A stretch of DNA of 64,000 nucleotides from Geodermatophilus saharensis (GTDB lineage Bacteria > Actinomycetota > Actinomycetes > Mycobacteriales > Geodermatophilaceae), in NCBI RefSeq assembly GCF_900188205.1, contig NZ_FZOH01000010.1:1-64000 (forward strand), given 5' to 3'. Under the pieces are notes generated by a model that did no database searches, was not told the origin of the DNA, and worked only from the letters and a program-made list of their open reading frames with translations. A program made the position numbers and the translations under genes. Shown in pieces: positions 16,003 through 26,081 of this stretch (position 1 is the first letter of the stretch; every line of letters starts with the position of its first letter).

Positions 16003-16818
16003 TCAGGCGCGGCTGCCGGCCAGCCGGCGCGCGGCCACCGCCGCACCGGCCAGACCCAGCGCGGACAGGCCGACCACCGGCAGCGGCACGCCCCCGTCGT
16101 CGGCCAGCCCGGCGCTGCCGCCGGGGACGCCGGACGGCGAGGAGGAGCTGCCCGAGATCGTCTGGACGGCGAGCTCGTAGCCGGCCTCCTGCGAGCCCCA
16201 CGCGTAGACGATCGTGGTGGCGCCCTCGGCCACGTCGAGGTCGGCCGGGCCGATCGCGACGGTGTCGGTGCCGGCGAGGACGACGTCGGCGCTGACCGTG
16301 CCGGCCGGCACCTCGAGGGAGGCCTCGTTCGGGTTGGTCAGGTTCGGGGCGACCACCTGGCCGCCGGCGCGGACGTCGACCGCCGGCGCGGCGGCGACGT
16401 GCCGCACGACGACCCGGCCCTGGCCGGCGGGCACCGCGGAGGTGTCGTTGACGAACGGGGTGAGCGCGGGCTGGCCCTCGGCGGTCAGGTGGGCGACCAC
16501 GGTGGCGTTGGCGCCGGCGGGCACCGCCACGCCGTCGGCCGACAGCAGCGGCGTGCCCGAGCCGTCGGCGGCGTCGGCGGGGAACAGCGCCAGGTCGTAG
16601 GAGCCGGCGGGCAGCTCCAGCGGGCCGGCGAGCGTGCCCGGCGCGAAGTCGTCGATCAGCCGCTCGCCGTTCGCGTAGACGTCGACCGGGGTGTCCGGGA
16701 CGCCGTGCAGCACGGAGACGGTGGCGGTGTCCGCCGCCGAGGCGGGTGCGACGCCGAGCGCGAGCAGCGCGCCGGCTCCGGCGACGGTGGCGAGGCCGAG
16801 GGTGCGGGTCCGGGTCAC
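16003..16818 (-). CDS. Secreted DUF4397 protein with sorting-signal-like tail
   Basis: A 271-residue exported protein. The signal peptide has a cleavage-type ASAAD near residue 29. Two DUF4397 beta-rich repeats follow (VSVLHGVPDTPVDVYANGE and VVVRHVAAAPAVDVRAGG). A Ser/Gly/Pro linker precedes the C-terminus, which has LPVVG, a hydrophobic helix and the basic tail RRLAGSRA. That tripartite end resembles a cell-wall sorting signal, although it departs from LPXTG. It is co-transcribed with a class F sortase. Function unknown, probably cell-surface. Confidence 0.85.
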   Translation of the reverse strand: MTRTRTLGLATVAGAGALLALGVAPASAADTATVSVLHGVPDTPVDVYANGERLIDDFAPGTLAGPLELPAGSYDLALFPADAADGSGTPLLSADGVAVPAGANATVVAHLTAEGQPALTPFVNDTSAVPAGQGRVVVRHVAAAPAVDVRAGGQVVAPNLTNPNEASLEVPAGTVSADVVLAGTDTVAIGPADLDVAEGATTIVYAWGSQEAGYELAVQTISGSSSSPSGVPGGSAGLADDGGVPLPVVGLSALGLAGAAVAARRLAGSRA

Positions 16819-17064
16819 GAGGTCCTCCGGGGTCGGGGGTTGCTGACACCCCTCCTTCCGGCGTCCCCGCAGGTCCGGATGCAGCCACCGCGCGCGGTCG
16901 TGGGGTTCACGCGATCGGGTGCACCACGGGGCGGGGGAGGGCAGGTCAGGCGGCGGCGGGCTCCCGGCTCAGCCACCCGGCAGCGGCGAGGCCCGATCGC
17001 GCGGAGGCGTTCCGGACCTCCCGCTCCGGGGTGGGACCGGGCGTGTCCGCGGGAGGATGCGGGG

Positions 17065-17526
17065 GTGACCTCGCCGCGCGACCGGGACACCCAGGGGCGG
17101 GCGCGCAACGCCCGTCCGCGCGACGCGCTGGGCCGGCCGCTGCCGCGCGGCGCCGAGGGGGTCGAGCGCGCGCCGGAGGGGGTGCCCCGGACGCCGGACG
17201 AGGCGGTCGCCGAGGCCCAGCGGCTGCTCGACGCCGGCCGTCCCTTCCACGCCCACGAGGTGCTCGAGGACGCGTGGAAGGCCGCACCCGAGGACGAGCG
17301 GCAGCTGTGGCGCGGGCTGGCGCAGCTCGCCGTCGGGCTGACCCACGCCGCCCGAGGCAACGCCCGCGGCGCGGCGACGCTCGTCGAGCGGGGGGCGGGC
17401 AACGTCGCGCCCTACGCGCAGGCGCCCCCGCACGGCCTCGACGTCGGCGGGCTGCTCGCCTGGGCGCGCGGGCCGCTGCGCGCCGACCGGCCGTTCCGGC
17501 TGCGCGGCCCTGGTCCGGCCTCGTGA
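17065..17526 (+). CDS. DUF309 family protein
   Basis: A 153-residue protein. After a basic disordered N-terminus, the DUF309 helical core runs from about 45 to 130 with AQRLLDAGRPFHAHEVLEDA, then WKAAPEDERQLWRGLAQLAVG and LTHAARGNARGA. The H-x-HEVLE-x-W pattern is the family hallmark. Its role is unknown and no catalytic residues are established. The GTG start follows GGAGG. Just downstream and in the same direction lies an SRPBCC gene. Confidence 0.85.
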   Translation: MTSPRDRDTQGRARNARPRDALGRPLPRGAEGVERAPEGVPRTPDEAVAEAQRLLDAGRPFHAHEVLEDAWKAAPEDERQLWRGLAQLAVGLTHAARGNARGAATLVERGAGNVAPYAQAPPHGLDVGGLLAWARGPLRADRPFRLRGPGPAS

Positions 17527-17560
17527 CCGCGGGCAGACTGCGGGCGGCGGGAGGGGACCC

Positions 17561-17986
17561 ATGAGGAGCTACGAGGCGGCCACGCGCATCGACGCCGGCC
17601 CGGACCAGGTGTGGCCGCACCTGGTCGACGTCGGCACCTGGCGGGACTGGGACTCCGGCGTCGACCGGGTCGAGGGCCGGGTCGCGCTGGGGGAGCGGCT
17701 GACGCTGTACGCGACGATGCTGCGCAGCCGGCCGTTCTCCGTCGTCGTCACCGAGCTGCGGCCGGGGGAGGCGATGCGCTGGCGCGGCGGGCTGCCGTTC
17801 GGGCTGGCGGTCATCGAGCGCACCTACTCACTCGACCGGCAGGACGACGGCGGCACCGTGCTCACCGTCCGCGAGGACCAGACCGGCCCGCTGGCGTGGG
17901 TGACCGAGCGCTCGACGCCGGACCTCAACCCGTCGTTCCGCCGGTTCTGCGCCGGGATCAAGGCCCGCGCCGAGCAGGCGGGCTGA
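17561..17986 (+). CDS. SRPBCC (START-like) family protein
   Basis: A 141-residue helix-grip protein of the polyketide cyclase/START-like fold: EAATRIDAGPDQVWPHLVDV, WRDWDSGVDRVEG, then RPGEAMRWRGGLPFGL and a C-terminal helix LNPSFRRFCAGIKARAEQ. Members bind hydrophobic ligands in a cavity, but the ligand here cannot be told. The ATG start, with GGAGGGGACCC upstream, lies 34 bases after the DUF309 stop, so the two are probably co-transcribed. Confidence 0.85.
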   Translation: MRSYEAATRIDAGPDQVWPHLVDVGTWRDWDSGVDRVEGRVALGERLTLYATMLRSRPFSVVVTELRPGEAMRWRGGLPFGLAVIERTYSLDRQDDGGTVLTVREDQTGPLAWVTERSTPDLNPSFRRFCAGIKARAEQAG

Positions 17987-18026
17987 CCCCCACCCGTGCC
18001 CGTCCGCGGGAGCCCACGGGCGGGGA

Positions 18027-21000
18027 TCAGCAGAACTCGCCGAGCAGGGCCCGGGTGCGGGCAGCGAACGGCGCGAAGCCGAACAGCCCGCAGACCTCCA
18101 GCCCGCGCCGCAGCTCCGCCTCGGCGCCGGGCAGGCCCAGCAGACCCAGCAGGCCCCCGCGGTAGAGCGCCGTGGGACCGAGCACCGTCGTCCCGGCCCA
18201 GAGGACCACCACCGTGTCGCCGTACGTGCGCAGTGCGGGCAGCACGGTGGCGGCCAGGTCGCGGTCGCGCAGCTCCAGGGCGACGTCGGCCAGCAGCACC
18301 GCGCGCACCGGCTCGCGGGCGCCGTGCGCGGGGAAGGTGAGCCACCGCTCGACGACGGCGCGGGCCTGCTCGCGACGGCCGGCCTGCGCGTGCGCCTGGG
18401 CGAGGACGGCCAGCCAGCCCGGGTCGACGGTGGCGGCCAGGTCGACCACCTCCGGCAGCAGGTCGGGCATCCGGTGCTCGTGCCAGGCGGCGATGCCCTC
18501 GATCGTCTGACGGGACATCCGGGTGACGTCGGCCGCGGCGGGGGAGCTGGTCGGGGCGTCGGCGACGGCGGCGTCGGCGAGCCGCCGGGCCTCGTCGGCC
18601 TCCCCGCGCGCCAGCGCCAGCCCGGCCGCCCACCACGCGTCCAGCTGCAGCAGGTCGCCGTCGCCGCGGCGGGTGGCCAGCTCGGTGAACCGCCGGCTCG
18701 CCGCGGCCGCCTCCTCCACCTGCACGGTCTCGGTGAGCGCGCAGCGCAGCAGGTGCAGGGCGGTCGCCTCGGCGGCCGGGTCGCCCGTCGACTCGCGCAG
18801 CATCGTCCGGGCCAGCGCCACCCGCCCGTGCGCGTGCGCGGGCGTCCAGTCGGCCACGAAGCGGGCCACCCGGGCGCGCGGGCGGGCGGCGGGGGAGGCG
18901 CCGGCGGCGGCCAGCGCCCGGTCGGCCAGTTCCCGGCCGCCCGGCTCGCCCGAGGAGGAGCGCTGCACGGCCAGCGCGGCCAGCACCGCAGAGGCGAGGC
19001 CCGGCGGCAGCTCGCCGGCCCGGGCGGCGGCCTCCTCCAGCAGCGCGACGTCGGTGGCCGCGGGGGCGCCCACCGACGCCCAGTAGCCGCCGAGCCCGCC
19101 GCCGGCGGAGGCGACGGCCGCGCGGGCCAGGCGGGCGGGGTCGTCGAGGACGCGGGCGAGGTCCGCGGCGGTGCGCAGGGCGCCGCCGCTGTCCTCCAGC
19201 AGCCCGAGCCGGCGCAGCCCCTCGCCGCGGACCAGGTGCAGGTCGGCGGCGAGGACGTCGGCTCCCGCGGGGACGTGGACCAGGCCGCGCGCGGCCAGGG
19301 CGACCGCCTCGTCGACACCGGCACGGGCCAGTGCCTCGGCGGCGGCACGCAGGCACGCCCGCGCCGCGGCCACGTCGGGTCCGCCGGCGGCGGCCTCGCT
19401 CCGGTGGACGGCGATCGCGCCGGCCGAGGTGGCCGCGGCCGCGCCGGCCTCCAGGGAGTCGGCGAGCCGGCCGTGCACGCGGGCGCGGGCGACCGGGCCG
19501 AGGTCGGCCAGCAGCACCTCGCGCACCAGGTCGTGGGCGACCCGCACCCGCCCCGGCGAGGGCTCCACCAGCAGGCCGGTCCGCAGCGCCCCGGTCACCG
19601 CGTCCCCGCTCCCGCCGTCGAGCGCCGCGCCGAGCAGCGCCAGCGACACCTCCCGGCCGGCCACGGCCGCCGTCGCCAGCACCTCCCGGGCGTCGGCGGG
19701 CAGCCGGCCGACCCGCAGGCGGACGACGTCGCGCACGCCCTCCGGCACCGTCTCCCCGGCCGCCCCGGGCAGCGCGGCCAGCTCCGTCACGAAGAACGGG
19801 TTGCCGCCGGTGCGCTCGGCCAGCGCCGCTGCGTCCCCGGCGGGGACGCCGCGCAGGCCGGTGACCAGGTCGGCGACCTCGCCGGGACTCAGGCCGCCGA
19901 GCCGGATCCGGCGGGCGCCCGGCAGCCGGGCGGCCAGGCCGAGGACGCGGGTCACGGCCGGCTCCGCGGTGGCCTCCTCCCGGCAGGTGACGGCGAGCAG
20001 CACGCGGCTGGCGTGCAGCTGGGAGAGGACGACCTCCAGGACGTGCAGTGAGTCCCCGTCGGCCCACTGCAGGTCGTCGAGCACCACGAGCAGGGGCGCG
20101 TCGCCGGCCAGGGCGTGCAGCCGGCGGGCGGTGTCGAGGCCGAGCGCGAAGCGGGCTCCGGTGTCGGTACCGGGCGCGGTCTCGGGCAGGCCGCCGAGGA
20201 CCTGCTGCCACGGCCAGTACGGCGGTGCGCCGCCGATCTCGGCGCACCGCCCCCAGCGGACCGCGGCACCGGCGCGCGCGGCGAACGCCTCGACCAGCCG
20301 TGTCTTCCCGATGCCCGGCTCGCCGGTCACCACGACCGCGGTCCCGCGCCCTCCCCTCGCCGCCGACCACGCGCCGGCCAGGGTGGCCAGCTCGGCCGGG
20401 CGCCCGACGAAGCCGTCGCCCACCGGTGCCGCGGGAGGGCCCGGCGCGGCTCCCGCGGCCGGTGCCGGCGCCCCGAGCGACGGGTCCTGGCGCAGCACCG
20501 CCGCCTCGAGGTCGCGCAGCTCGGCGGAGAGGTCCAGGCCCAGCTCGTCGGCGACCTGCTCCCGGGTGCGGCGCAGCACGTCCAGCGCGTCGCCCTGGCG
20601 GCCAGCCCGGACCAGCGCCCGGGCGAGCAGGCCGGCCGTGCGCTCGCGCAGCGGCGCGACCGCCACTGCCTCGGTCAGGTCCGGGACCAGTTCCGCGCCG
20701 GCCCCCAGGGCCAGCCGGGCCTCGGTCAGCCGCTCGACCGCCGCCCGCCGCATCTCCTCCAGGCGGGCGACCACCGGGACGACGTCGCCGACGTCCGCGA
20801 CGTCGGCGTAGGGGCGGTCCTGCCAGCGGGCCAGCGCCCCGGGCAGCAGCCGGGCGGCCTCCCGGTCGTCCCCGGCGCTGCCGGCGGTCACCAGGTCGAC
20901 GAACGCGTGCGCGTCGACGGCGGCGCGGGGCAGGACGAGGGCGTACCCGTCCCCGCGGGTCACCAGCACCGCGGCGTCGCGCGCGGTGCGGCCCGGGTCG

Positions 21001-21224
21001 ACCAGCCGGCGCAGGCGGCTGATGTGTCCCTGCAGCGTCGTGGTCGCGGTCGCGGGTGGGGTGCCGCGCCACAGCCGGTCGGCGAGCGCGGCGGTCGGCA
21101 CGGTCCGGCCCTCGGCCGCGGCCAGGAGCGCCAGGACCTCGGCGGGTCGGCGCCCGCCGAGGTCCAGCTCGGTGCCGTCGCGGTGCAGCCGCGTCGGCCC
21201 GAGGACGTCCAGCCGCAGCTCCAC
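18027..21224 (-). CDS. BTAD-domain/AAA transcriptional regulator (AfsR/SARP-like), first of two
   Basis: A 1065-residue regulator. The N-terminal OmpR-type winged helix (about 1-95, LRLDVLGPTRLHRDG...GHISRLRRLVD) and BTAD helical domain (about 100-245, ending SAELRDLEAAVLRQDPSLG) are followed by an AAA/NACHT-like ATPase. Walker A is GEPGIGKT at 301-308, Walker B is LLVVLDDLQWAD, and GNPFFVTEL follows as in LuxR-family ATPases. The C-terminal half is alanine-rich helical repeats resembling TPR. The start is GTG in VELRLDVLGP. It faces the DUF309/SRPBCC pair convergently. Confidence 0.85.
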   Translation of the reverse strand: MELRLDVLGPTRLHRDGTELDLGGRRPAEVLALLAAAEGRTVPTAALADRLWRGTPPATATTTLQGHISRLRRLVDPGRTARDAAVLVTRGDGYALVLPRAAVDAHAFVDLVTAGSAGDDREAARLLPGALARWQDRPYADVADVGDVVPVVARLEEMRRAAVERLTEARLALGAGAELVPDLTEAVAVAPLRERTAGLLARALVRAGRQGDALDVLRRTREQVADELGLDLSAELRDLEAAVLRQDPSLGAPAPAAGAAPGPPAAPVGDGFVGRPAELATLAGAWSAARGGRGTAVVVTGEPGIGKTRLVEAFAARAGAAVRWGRCAEIGGAPPYWPWQQVLGGLPETAPGTDTGARFALGLDTARRLHALAGDAPLLVVLDDLQWADGDSLHVLEVVLSQLHASRVLLAVTCREEATAEPAVTRVLGLAARLPGARRIRLGGLSPGEVADLVTGLRGVPAGDAAALAERTGGNPFFVTELAALPGAAGETVPEGVRDVVRLRVGRLPADAREVLATAAVAGREVSLALLGAALDGGSGDAVTGALRTGLLVEPSPGRVRVAHDLVREVLLADLGPVARARVHGRLADSLEAGAAAATSAGAIAVHRSEAAAGGPDVAAARACLRAAAEALARAGVDEAVALAARGLVHVPAGADVLAADLHLVRGEGLRRLGLLEDSGGALRTAADLARVLDDPARLARAAVASAGGGLGGYWASVGAPAATDVALLEEAAARAGELPPGLASAVLAALAVQRSSSGEPGGRELADRALAAAGASPAARPRARVARFVADWTPAHAHGRVALARTMLRESTGDPAAEATALHLLRCALTETVQVEEAAAASRRFTELATRRGDGDLLQLDAWWAAGLALARGEADEARRLADAAVADAPTSSPAAADVTRMSRQTIEGIAAWHEHRMPDLLPEVVDLAATVDPGWLAVLAQAHAQAGRREQARAVVERWLTFPAHGAREPVRAVLLADVALELRDRDLAATVLPALRTYGDTVVVLWAGTTVLGPTALYRGGLLGLLGLPGAEAELRRGLEVCGLFGFAPFAARTRALLGEFC

Positions 21225-21262
21225 GGCGACGGAGGGTAGGCGCTCGGGTGCGTGCGGCGGGG

Positions 21263-22153
21263 TCAGCGCGCGATCGTGCCGCCGCCGGCCGCCCGGACCA
21301 GCGGGGCGACCCGCCACCACGCCAGGGCCGCGAGCAGCAGGGTCACCGCTCCCATGGCGCCGGTCTCGGTGGACAGCCACTCGGTGGGCCCGCTGTCGGC
21401 GGTCAGCGGTGCGAGCACGTGGTAGAGCAGCGCGTTGAGCACCGCGTGGGCCAGAACGCCCGGCCAGATCCCCCATCGCAGCTGCATCGAGGCGAGCACC
21501 GCGCCCAACGAGGTGGTGCCCACCGTCAGGCACGCCAGCGCGAACCAGACCGGGACGCCCGCGGGCGCGCCGCCGAGGAAGAGCACCAGCGGCCAGTGGA
21601 ACAGCGACCACGCCAGGCCGCTGACCAGGACGACGGTGAGCGGACCGGCGACCTCGGCCAGCCGCTGCACGAGCAGGCCGCGCCAGCCGACGTCCTCGGC
21701 CAGCGCCAGCACGACGTAGGGCAGCACCAGCACGGTCAACCCGAGCGGGACCACGGGCGTGAGGCCGCCGGCAGCGAAGCCGGCGAGCCCGGTGACCCAG
21801 AGGAGCACACCGGCAGCCAGCGTGGGCAGCAGCGCCCACAGCCAGGCGGTGCCCAGGCTGCGCCACGACGTGCGGCGGAAGCCCCAGCCCGGCCGCCGCA
21901 GCGTCCCGGTGGTCGCCAGGCGGGCGAGGACGGCCGCGAGCAGCGGGATCAGCGCCTGGCCGTAGAGCAGCGCCTGCACCAGTGGCGGGGCCTGCTCGAC
22001 GCGCGTGACGTCGGCGCCGGCGGCCGCGGCCACCGAGGTGGTCAGCGTGAGCAGTCCGGCGACCGTGCCGAGGTAGACGCCCACCTCCCGCCACGGGGAG
22101 GGGCGGACGGCGGCGGCCGGCGCGGGGGTGGACAGGGACGGGGTGGCGGTCAT
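21263..22153 (-). CDS. CPBP-family intramembrane metalloprotease
   Basis: A 296-residue polytopic protein with about eight hydrophobic helices. The Abi/CPBP motifs are present in diverged form: EDVGWRGLLVQRL (family EExxxR) near residue 167 and LAWSLFHWPLVLF (FxxxH) near 195, then a late GVLAHAVLNALLYH. The family includes prenyl-protein-type CAAX proteases and bacteriocin-immunity proteins. The EE pair appears as ED, so activity is not certain. The ATG start (MTATPSLSTP) lies 64 bases from a large hairpin. Confidence 0.85.
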   Translation of the reverse strand: MTATPSLSTPAPAAAVRPSPWREVGVYLGTVAGLLTLTTSVAAAAGADVTRVEQAPPLVQALLYGQALIPLLAAVLARLATTGTLRRPGWGFRRTSWRSLGTAWLWALLPTLAAGVLLWVTGLAGFAAGGLTPVVPLGLTVLVLPYVVLALAEDVGWRGLLVQRLAEVAGPLTVVLVSGLAWSLFHWPLVLFLGGAPAGVPVWFALACLTVGTTSLGAVLASMQLRWGIWPGVLAHAVLNALLYHVLAPLTADSGPTEWLSTETGAMGAVTLLLAALAWWRVAPLVRAAGGGTIAR

Positions 22154-22216
22154 GCGGGCGGCTCCGGGGTCGGGGTCGGGAGTGTGTCGGCAGCACCGTC
22201 GGGCCCGTGCCTGGTG

Positions 22217-22267
22217 GGGCGCTGGTGGGCGGCTGGTCGGCGTCCGACCAGCCGCCCACCAGCGCCC
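22217..22267. repeat. 24-base perfect inverted repeat between divergent genes
   Basis: The arms 22217-22240 and 22244-22267 are perfectly complementary over 24 bases, with a three-base spacer CGT. They contain GCTGGTGGGCGGCTGGTC. It lies 19 bases before the ATG of the cupin-like reading frame, and the CPBP gene leads away on the other side, so a terminator is not the expected feature here. It may be a remnant terminator of a lost gene, an operator, or a repeat element. Confidence 0.8.
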
Positions 22268-22285
22268 GGGTGGACCGTGCGCCGC

Positions 22286-22798
22286 ATGGAACCGCTCGAC
22301 GCCGTCCTCCCCGTCCTCCCCGGCGCGGAGGAGCTGTGCCTGCCGGCCGGCACGCCGCCGCACCGCTACGTGGCCCGCGGCGCCGACCTGGTGCTCGTCG
22401 TCCTCGCCGGCGACCCGTGCGTGGGTGTCGGCACCGCGTCACCGCGGCGGCGGCCGGCGGGCTCGGCCGTCGTCTGCCCGCGCGGGGTGCCGTGGTCGGT
22501 GGGCGGCGGCGAGGAGCCGGCGCGCGTGGTGGCCGTCGGATTCCCCTCCGGGCCCGAGCGGACGCTCACCGCGCTGGTGGGACCACCGCCGCTCGACGGC
22601 GCGGCCCTGGTGGCCGCCGCGGCCGACGGCGGGCTGGAGGTCGTGCTGGAGCCGCTGCCCCCACCCGTCGACCGGCCCGGCAGGGCCGGCGTCCGGTCAG
22701 GCGCTGGTCAGCGCGGCCGCCAGGGCGGTGACCACCATCAGCAGGAGGAGGACCACGGTCATCGCGAGGACCACCCGCCCGCGGCCCGGGCTGAGTGA
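22286..22798 (+). CDS. Possible cupin-like/AraC N-terminal fragment, doubtful gene
   Basis: An open frame of 170 residues. The first ~115 residues (AEELCLPAGTPPHRYVARGA, then SAVVCPRGVPWSVGGGEEPA) have the look of an AraC-type N-terminal cupin, and no helix-turn-helix follows. The last ~34 residues, from about 22697 on, are Gln/His/Glu-rich and lie antisense to the neighbouring membrane-protein gene, so they look like frame read-through. It could be a truncated AraC regulator. No good ribosome site is visible. Low confidence as a functional gene. Confidence 0.35.
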   Translation: MEPLDAVLPVLPGAEELCLPAGTPPHRYVARGADLVLVVLAGDPCVGVGTASPRRRPAGSAVVCPRGVPWSVGGGEEPARVVAVGFPSGPERTLTALVGPPPLDGAALVAAAADGGLEVVLEPLPPPVDRPGRAGVRSGAGQRGRQGGDHHQQEEDHGHREDHPPAARAE

Positions 22799-23200
22799 CC
22801 GGCCGGTCCGCGGGTCGCGCACCGGGGCGTGGCGCCGCGCCTGGACCACCACCGCGGGCACCCACAGCAGCCACCCGGCGACGAGCGCGTAGCCCTCTGG
22901 CAGGCCGAGCACCGGCTCGTTGCGGAACACGCCGAGGACCCCCTCGGCGATGAGCCAGCCGCAGACGGCGCCCAGCGCGACGAGCGCCCACAGCGAGACC
23001 CGCGAGCGGGCCGACGGCGGCACCGCGAAGCCCGCCGCGTACTCGCGGGCCGGGCCGAACGCCTCACGCGGGTCCTCCCCGGTGTCGGCGACGTGGCTCT
23101 CCACCTCGGCGACGATCTCGCCGATCCGCTCCGGTGGCACGTTCCCCGCCCGCAGGGCCTGGACGAGGTCACGCCGGTAGGTGTCGGTGCCGGTGGTCAT
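22697..23200 (-). CDS. HAAS/DUF1700-like membrane protein
   Basis: A 167-residue protein. The N-terminal cytoplasmic helical part (YRRDLVQALRAGNVPPERIGEIVAEVESHVAD, about 8-40) has the HAAS-like layout often encoded beside PadR regulators. Three to four hydrophobic helices follow (about 73-93, 105-120 and 144-165). The ATG overlaps the PadR stop by ATGA, so the pair is co-translated. By analogy it may transmit or respond to an envelope signal; that is inference. Confidence 0.8.
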   Translation of the reverse strand: MTTGTDTYRRDLVQALRAGNVPPERIGEIVAEVESHVADTGEDPREAFGPAREYAAGFAVPPSARSRVSLWALVALGAVCGWLIAEGVLGVFRNEPVLGLPEGYALVAGWLLWVPAVVVQARRHAPVRDPRTGRSLSPGRGRVVLAMTVVLLLLMVVTALAAALTSA

Positions 23201-23541
23201 CGGGGACTCCCCACGGACGGGAGCAGGCCGGCGGCCCGCTCGGTGAAGGTGTGCCAGGCGGCGACGCGCCCGGTCAGGTGGGCGCGGCCGTGCGGGGTGA
23301 CGGTGAAGAACTTCCGGCCGGGGCCGCCCGCGCCCTCGCGCCAGGACGACGTGACCAGCCCGTCCTGCTCGAGCCGGTTGAGCACCGGGTAGAGCGTCCC
23401 GCCCTTGACCGCTCCCAGGCCGGCCGCCTGCAGGCGCTGGGCGATCGCGTAGCCGTAGGTCTCCTCCTCGGCGACGACGGCCAGCACCGCCAGCGGCAGC
23501 GCCGCCCGCATCCACTCGGCGGGCCAGGTCTCGGTGGGCAC
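23197..23541 (-). CDS. PadR-family transcriptional regulator
   Basis: A 114-residue winged-helix protein with the PadR hallmarks LAVLAVVAEEETYGYAIAQRL, GTLYPVLNRLEQDGLVTSSW and GRKFFTVTPHGRAHL. The short length matches the small PadR class found with HAAS membrane proteins. The GTG start is preceded by two GACTAG copies and a palindrome that may be its operator. It likely represses its own two-gene operon. Confidence 0.9.
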   Translation of the reverse strand: MPTETWPAEWMRAALPLAVLAVVAEEETYGYAIAQRLQAAGLGAVKGGTLYPVLNRLEQDGLVTSSWREGAGGPGRKFFTVTPHGRAHLTGRVAAWHTFTERAAGLLPSVGSPR

Positions 23542-23568
23542 GACTAGACGGTATCGCTGACTAGTCAG
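23542..23568. promoter_or_regulatory. Candidate PadR operator
   Basis: CTGACTAGTCAG (23557-23568) is a perfect 12-base palindrome, and GACTAG is repeated at 23542-23547, 17 bases earlier. It is immediately upstream of the PadR start and on the malic enzyme promoter side. The sequence does not match the classic ATGT/ACAT PadR site, so the assignment rests on position and symmetry. Confidence 0.5.
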
Positions 23569-23642
23569 TGAGGCAACCTATTGGTGGTGACCACTGTGAC
23601 CGCAAGTCCCGGCGCTGTCGGGCCGGTGTCACGATGGGGGCC

Positions 23643-25145
<1,503 letters not shown>

Positions 25146-25152
25146 CCGGACC

Positions 25153-25174
25153 GTGCACTTCCGCGGAAGTGCAC
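25153..25174. terminator. Palindromic terminator, copy 3 of the GTGCACTTC family
   Basis: GTGCACTTC and GAAGTGCAC surround CGCG, identical to the core of copy 2. It begins eight bases after the malic enzyme stop and lies 47 bases before the next co-directional gene. Here it can only act on plus-strand transcription, which supports a terminator role for the family. Confidence 0.75.
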
Positions 25175-25220
25175 ACGATGGGGGACGACGCCGGGCGGGC
25201 GCGGCGGGGATCATGGCCGG

Positions 25221-26075
25221 GTGCCCGAGTTGCCCGAGGTGGAGGCGCTGGCGGCGTTCCTCCGCGAGAACGCCGTCGGCCGGGTGGTCGCGCGCGCCGA
25301 CCTGACCGCCCTGCAGGCGCTCAAGACCTTCGACCCGCCGCTGTCGGCGCTGGCCGGGCTGGAGGTCACCGGCGCCGCGCGGCACGGCAAGTTCCTCGAC
25401 CTCGACGTCTCCGGCCTGCACCTGGTCGTGCACCTGGCCCGCGCCGGGTGGCTGCACTGGCGCACCGGGCTGCCCGACGCGCCGCCCAAGCCGGGCAGGG
25501 GGCCGCTCGCCCTGCGCGTCCACCTCGACACCGGTGACGGCTTCGACCTCACCGAGCAGGGCACCCGCAAGGGCCTGGCGGTGTACGTCGTCCGCTCACC
25601 GGCCGAGGTCCCCGGCGTCGCCCGGCTCGGCCCGGACGCGCTCGAGGTCGACCGCGACACCTTCGCCCGGCTGCTGGCCGGCCGCTCCGGCCAGGTCAAG
25701 GGGGCGCTGACCGACCAGACGCTGCTGTCCGGGATCGGCAACGCCTACTCCGACGAGATCCTGCACGCCGCCCGCCTGTCGCCGTTCAAGATGGCCGACC
25801 GGCTGACCGACGACGAGGTCGTCCGCCTGCACGACGCCGTCCGCGCCACGCTCACCGACGCGCTCGGCCGCCAGGTCGGGCAGAAGGCGGCCACGCTCAA
25901 GGGCGAGAAGCGCTCGGGGCTGCAGGTGCACGCCCGCACCGGCCTGCCCTGCCCGGTCTGCGGCGACACCGTGCGCGAGGTCAGCTTCGCCGACACCTCG
26001 CTGCAGTACTGCCCGACCTGCCAGACCGGCGGCAAGCCGCTGGCCGACCGGCGGATGTCGAAGCTGCTGCGCTGA
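25221..26075 (+). CDS. Fpg/Nei-family DNA glycosylase
   Basis: A 284-residue base-excision repair enzyme. The mature N-terminus PELPEVE provides the catalytic proline and glutamate, and HGKFLDL holds the conserved lysine loop. The helix-two-turn-helix is in TLLSGIGNAYSDEILHAA. A C-terminal zinc finger is CPVCGDTVREVSFADTSLQ followed by YCPTCQ. It should excise oxidised bases and nick the strand. Residues KTFDPP and the long insert differ from classical MutM, so Nei-like or Fpg2-like specificity is possible. GTG start. Confidence 0.9.
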   Translation: MPELPEVEALAAFLRENAVGRVVARADLTALQALKTFDPPLSALAGLEVTGAARHGKFLDLDVSGLHLVVHLARAGWLHWRTGLPDAPPKPGRGPLALRVHLDTGDGFDLTEQGTRKGLAVYVVRSPAEVPGVARLGPDALEVDRDTFARLLAGRSGQVKGALTDQTLLSGIGNAYSDEILHAARLSPFKMADRLTDDEVVRLHDAVRATLTDALGRQVGQKAATLKGEKRSGLQVHARTGLPCPVCGDTVREVSFADTSLQYCPTCQTGGKPLADRRMSKLLR

Positions 26076-26081
26076 GCGCGG

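Noticed and set aside
16819-17064. Possible ECF-dependent promoter before the DUF4397 gene
   Set aside because: A target promoter would be expected in this gap, but no -35/-10 pair repeated before the sigma operon could be identified with confidence.
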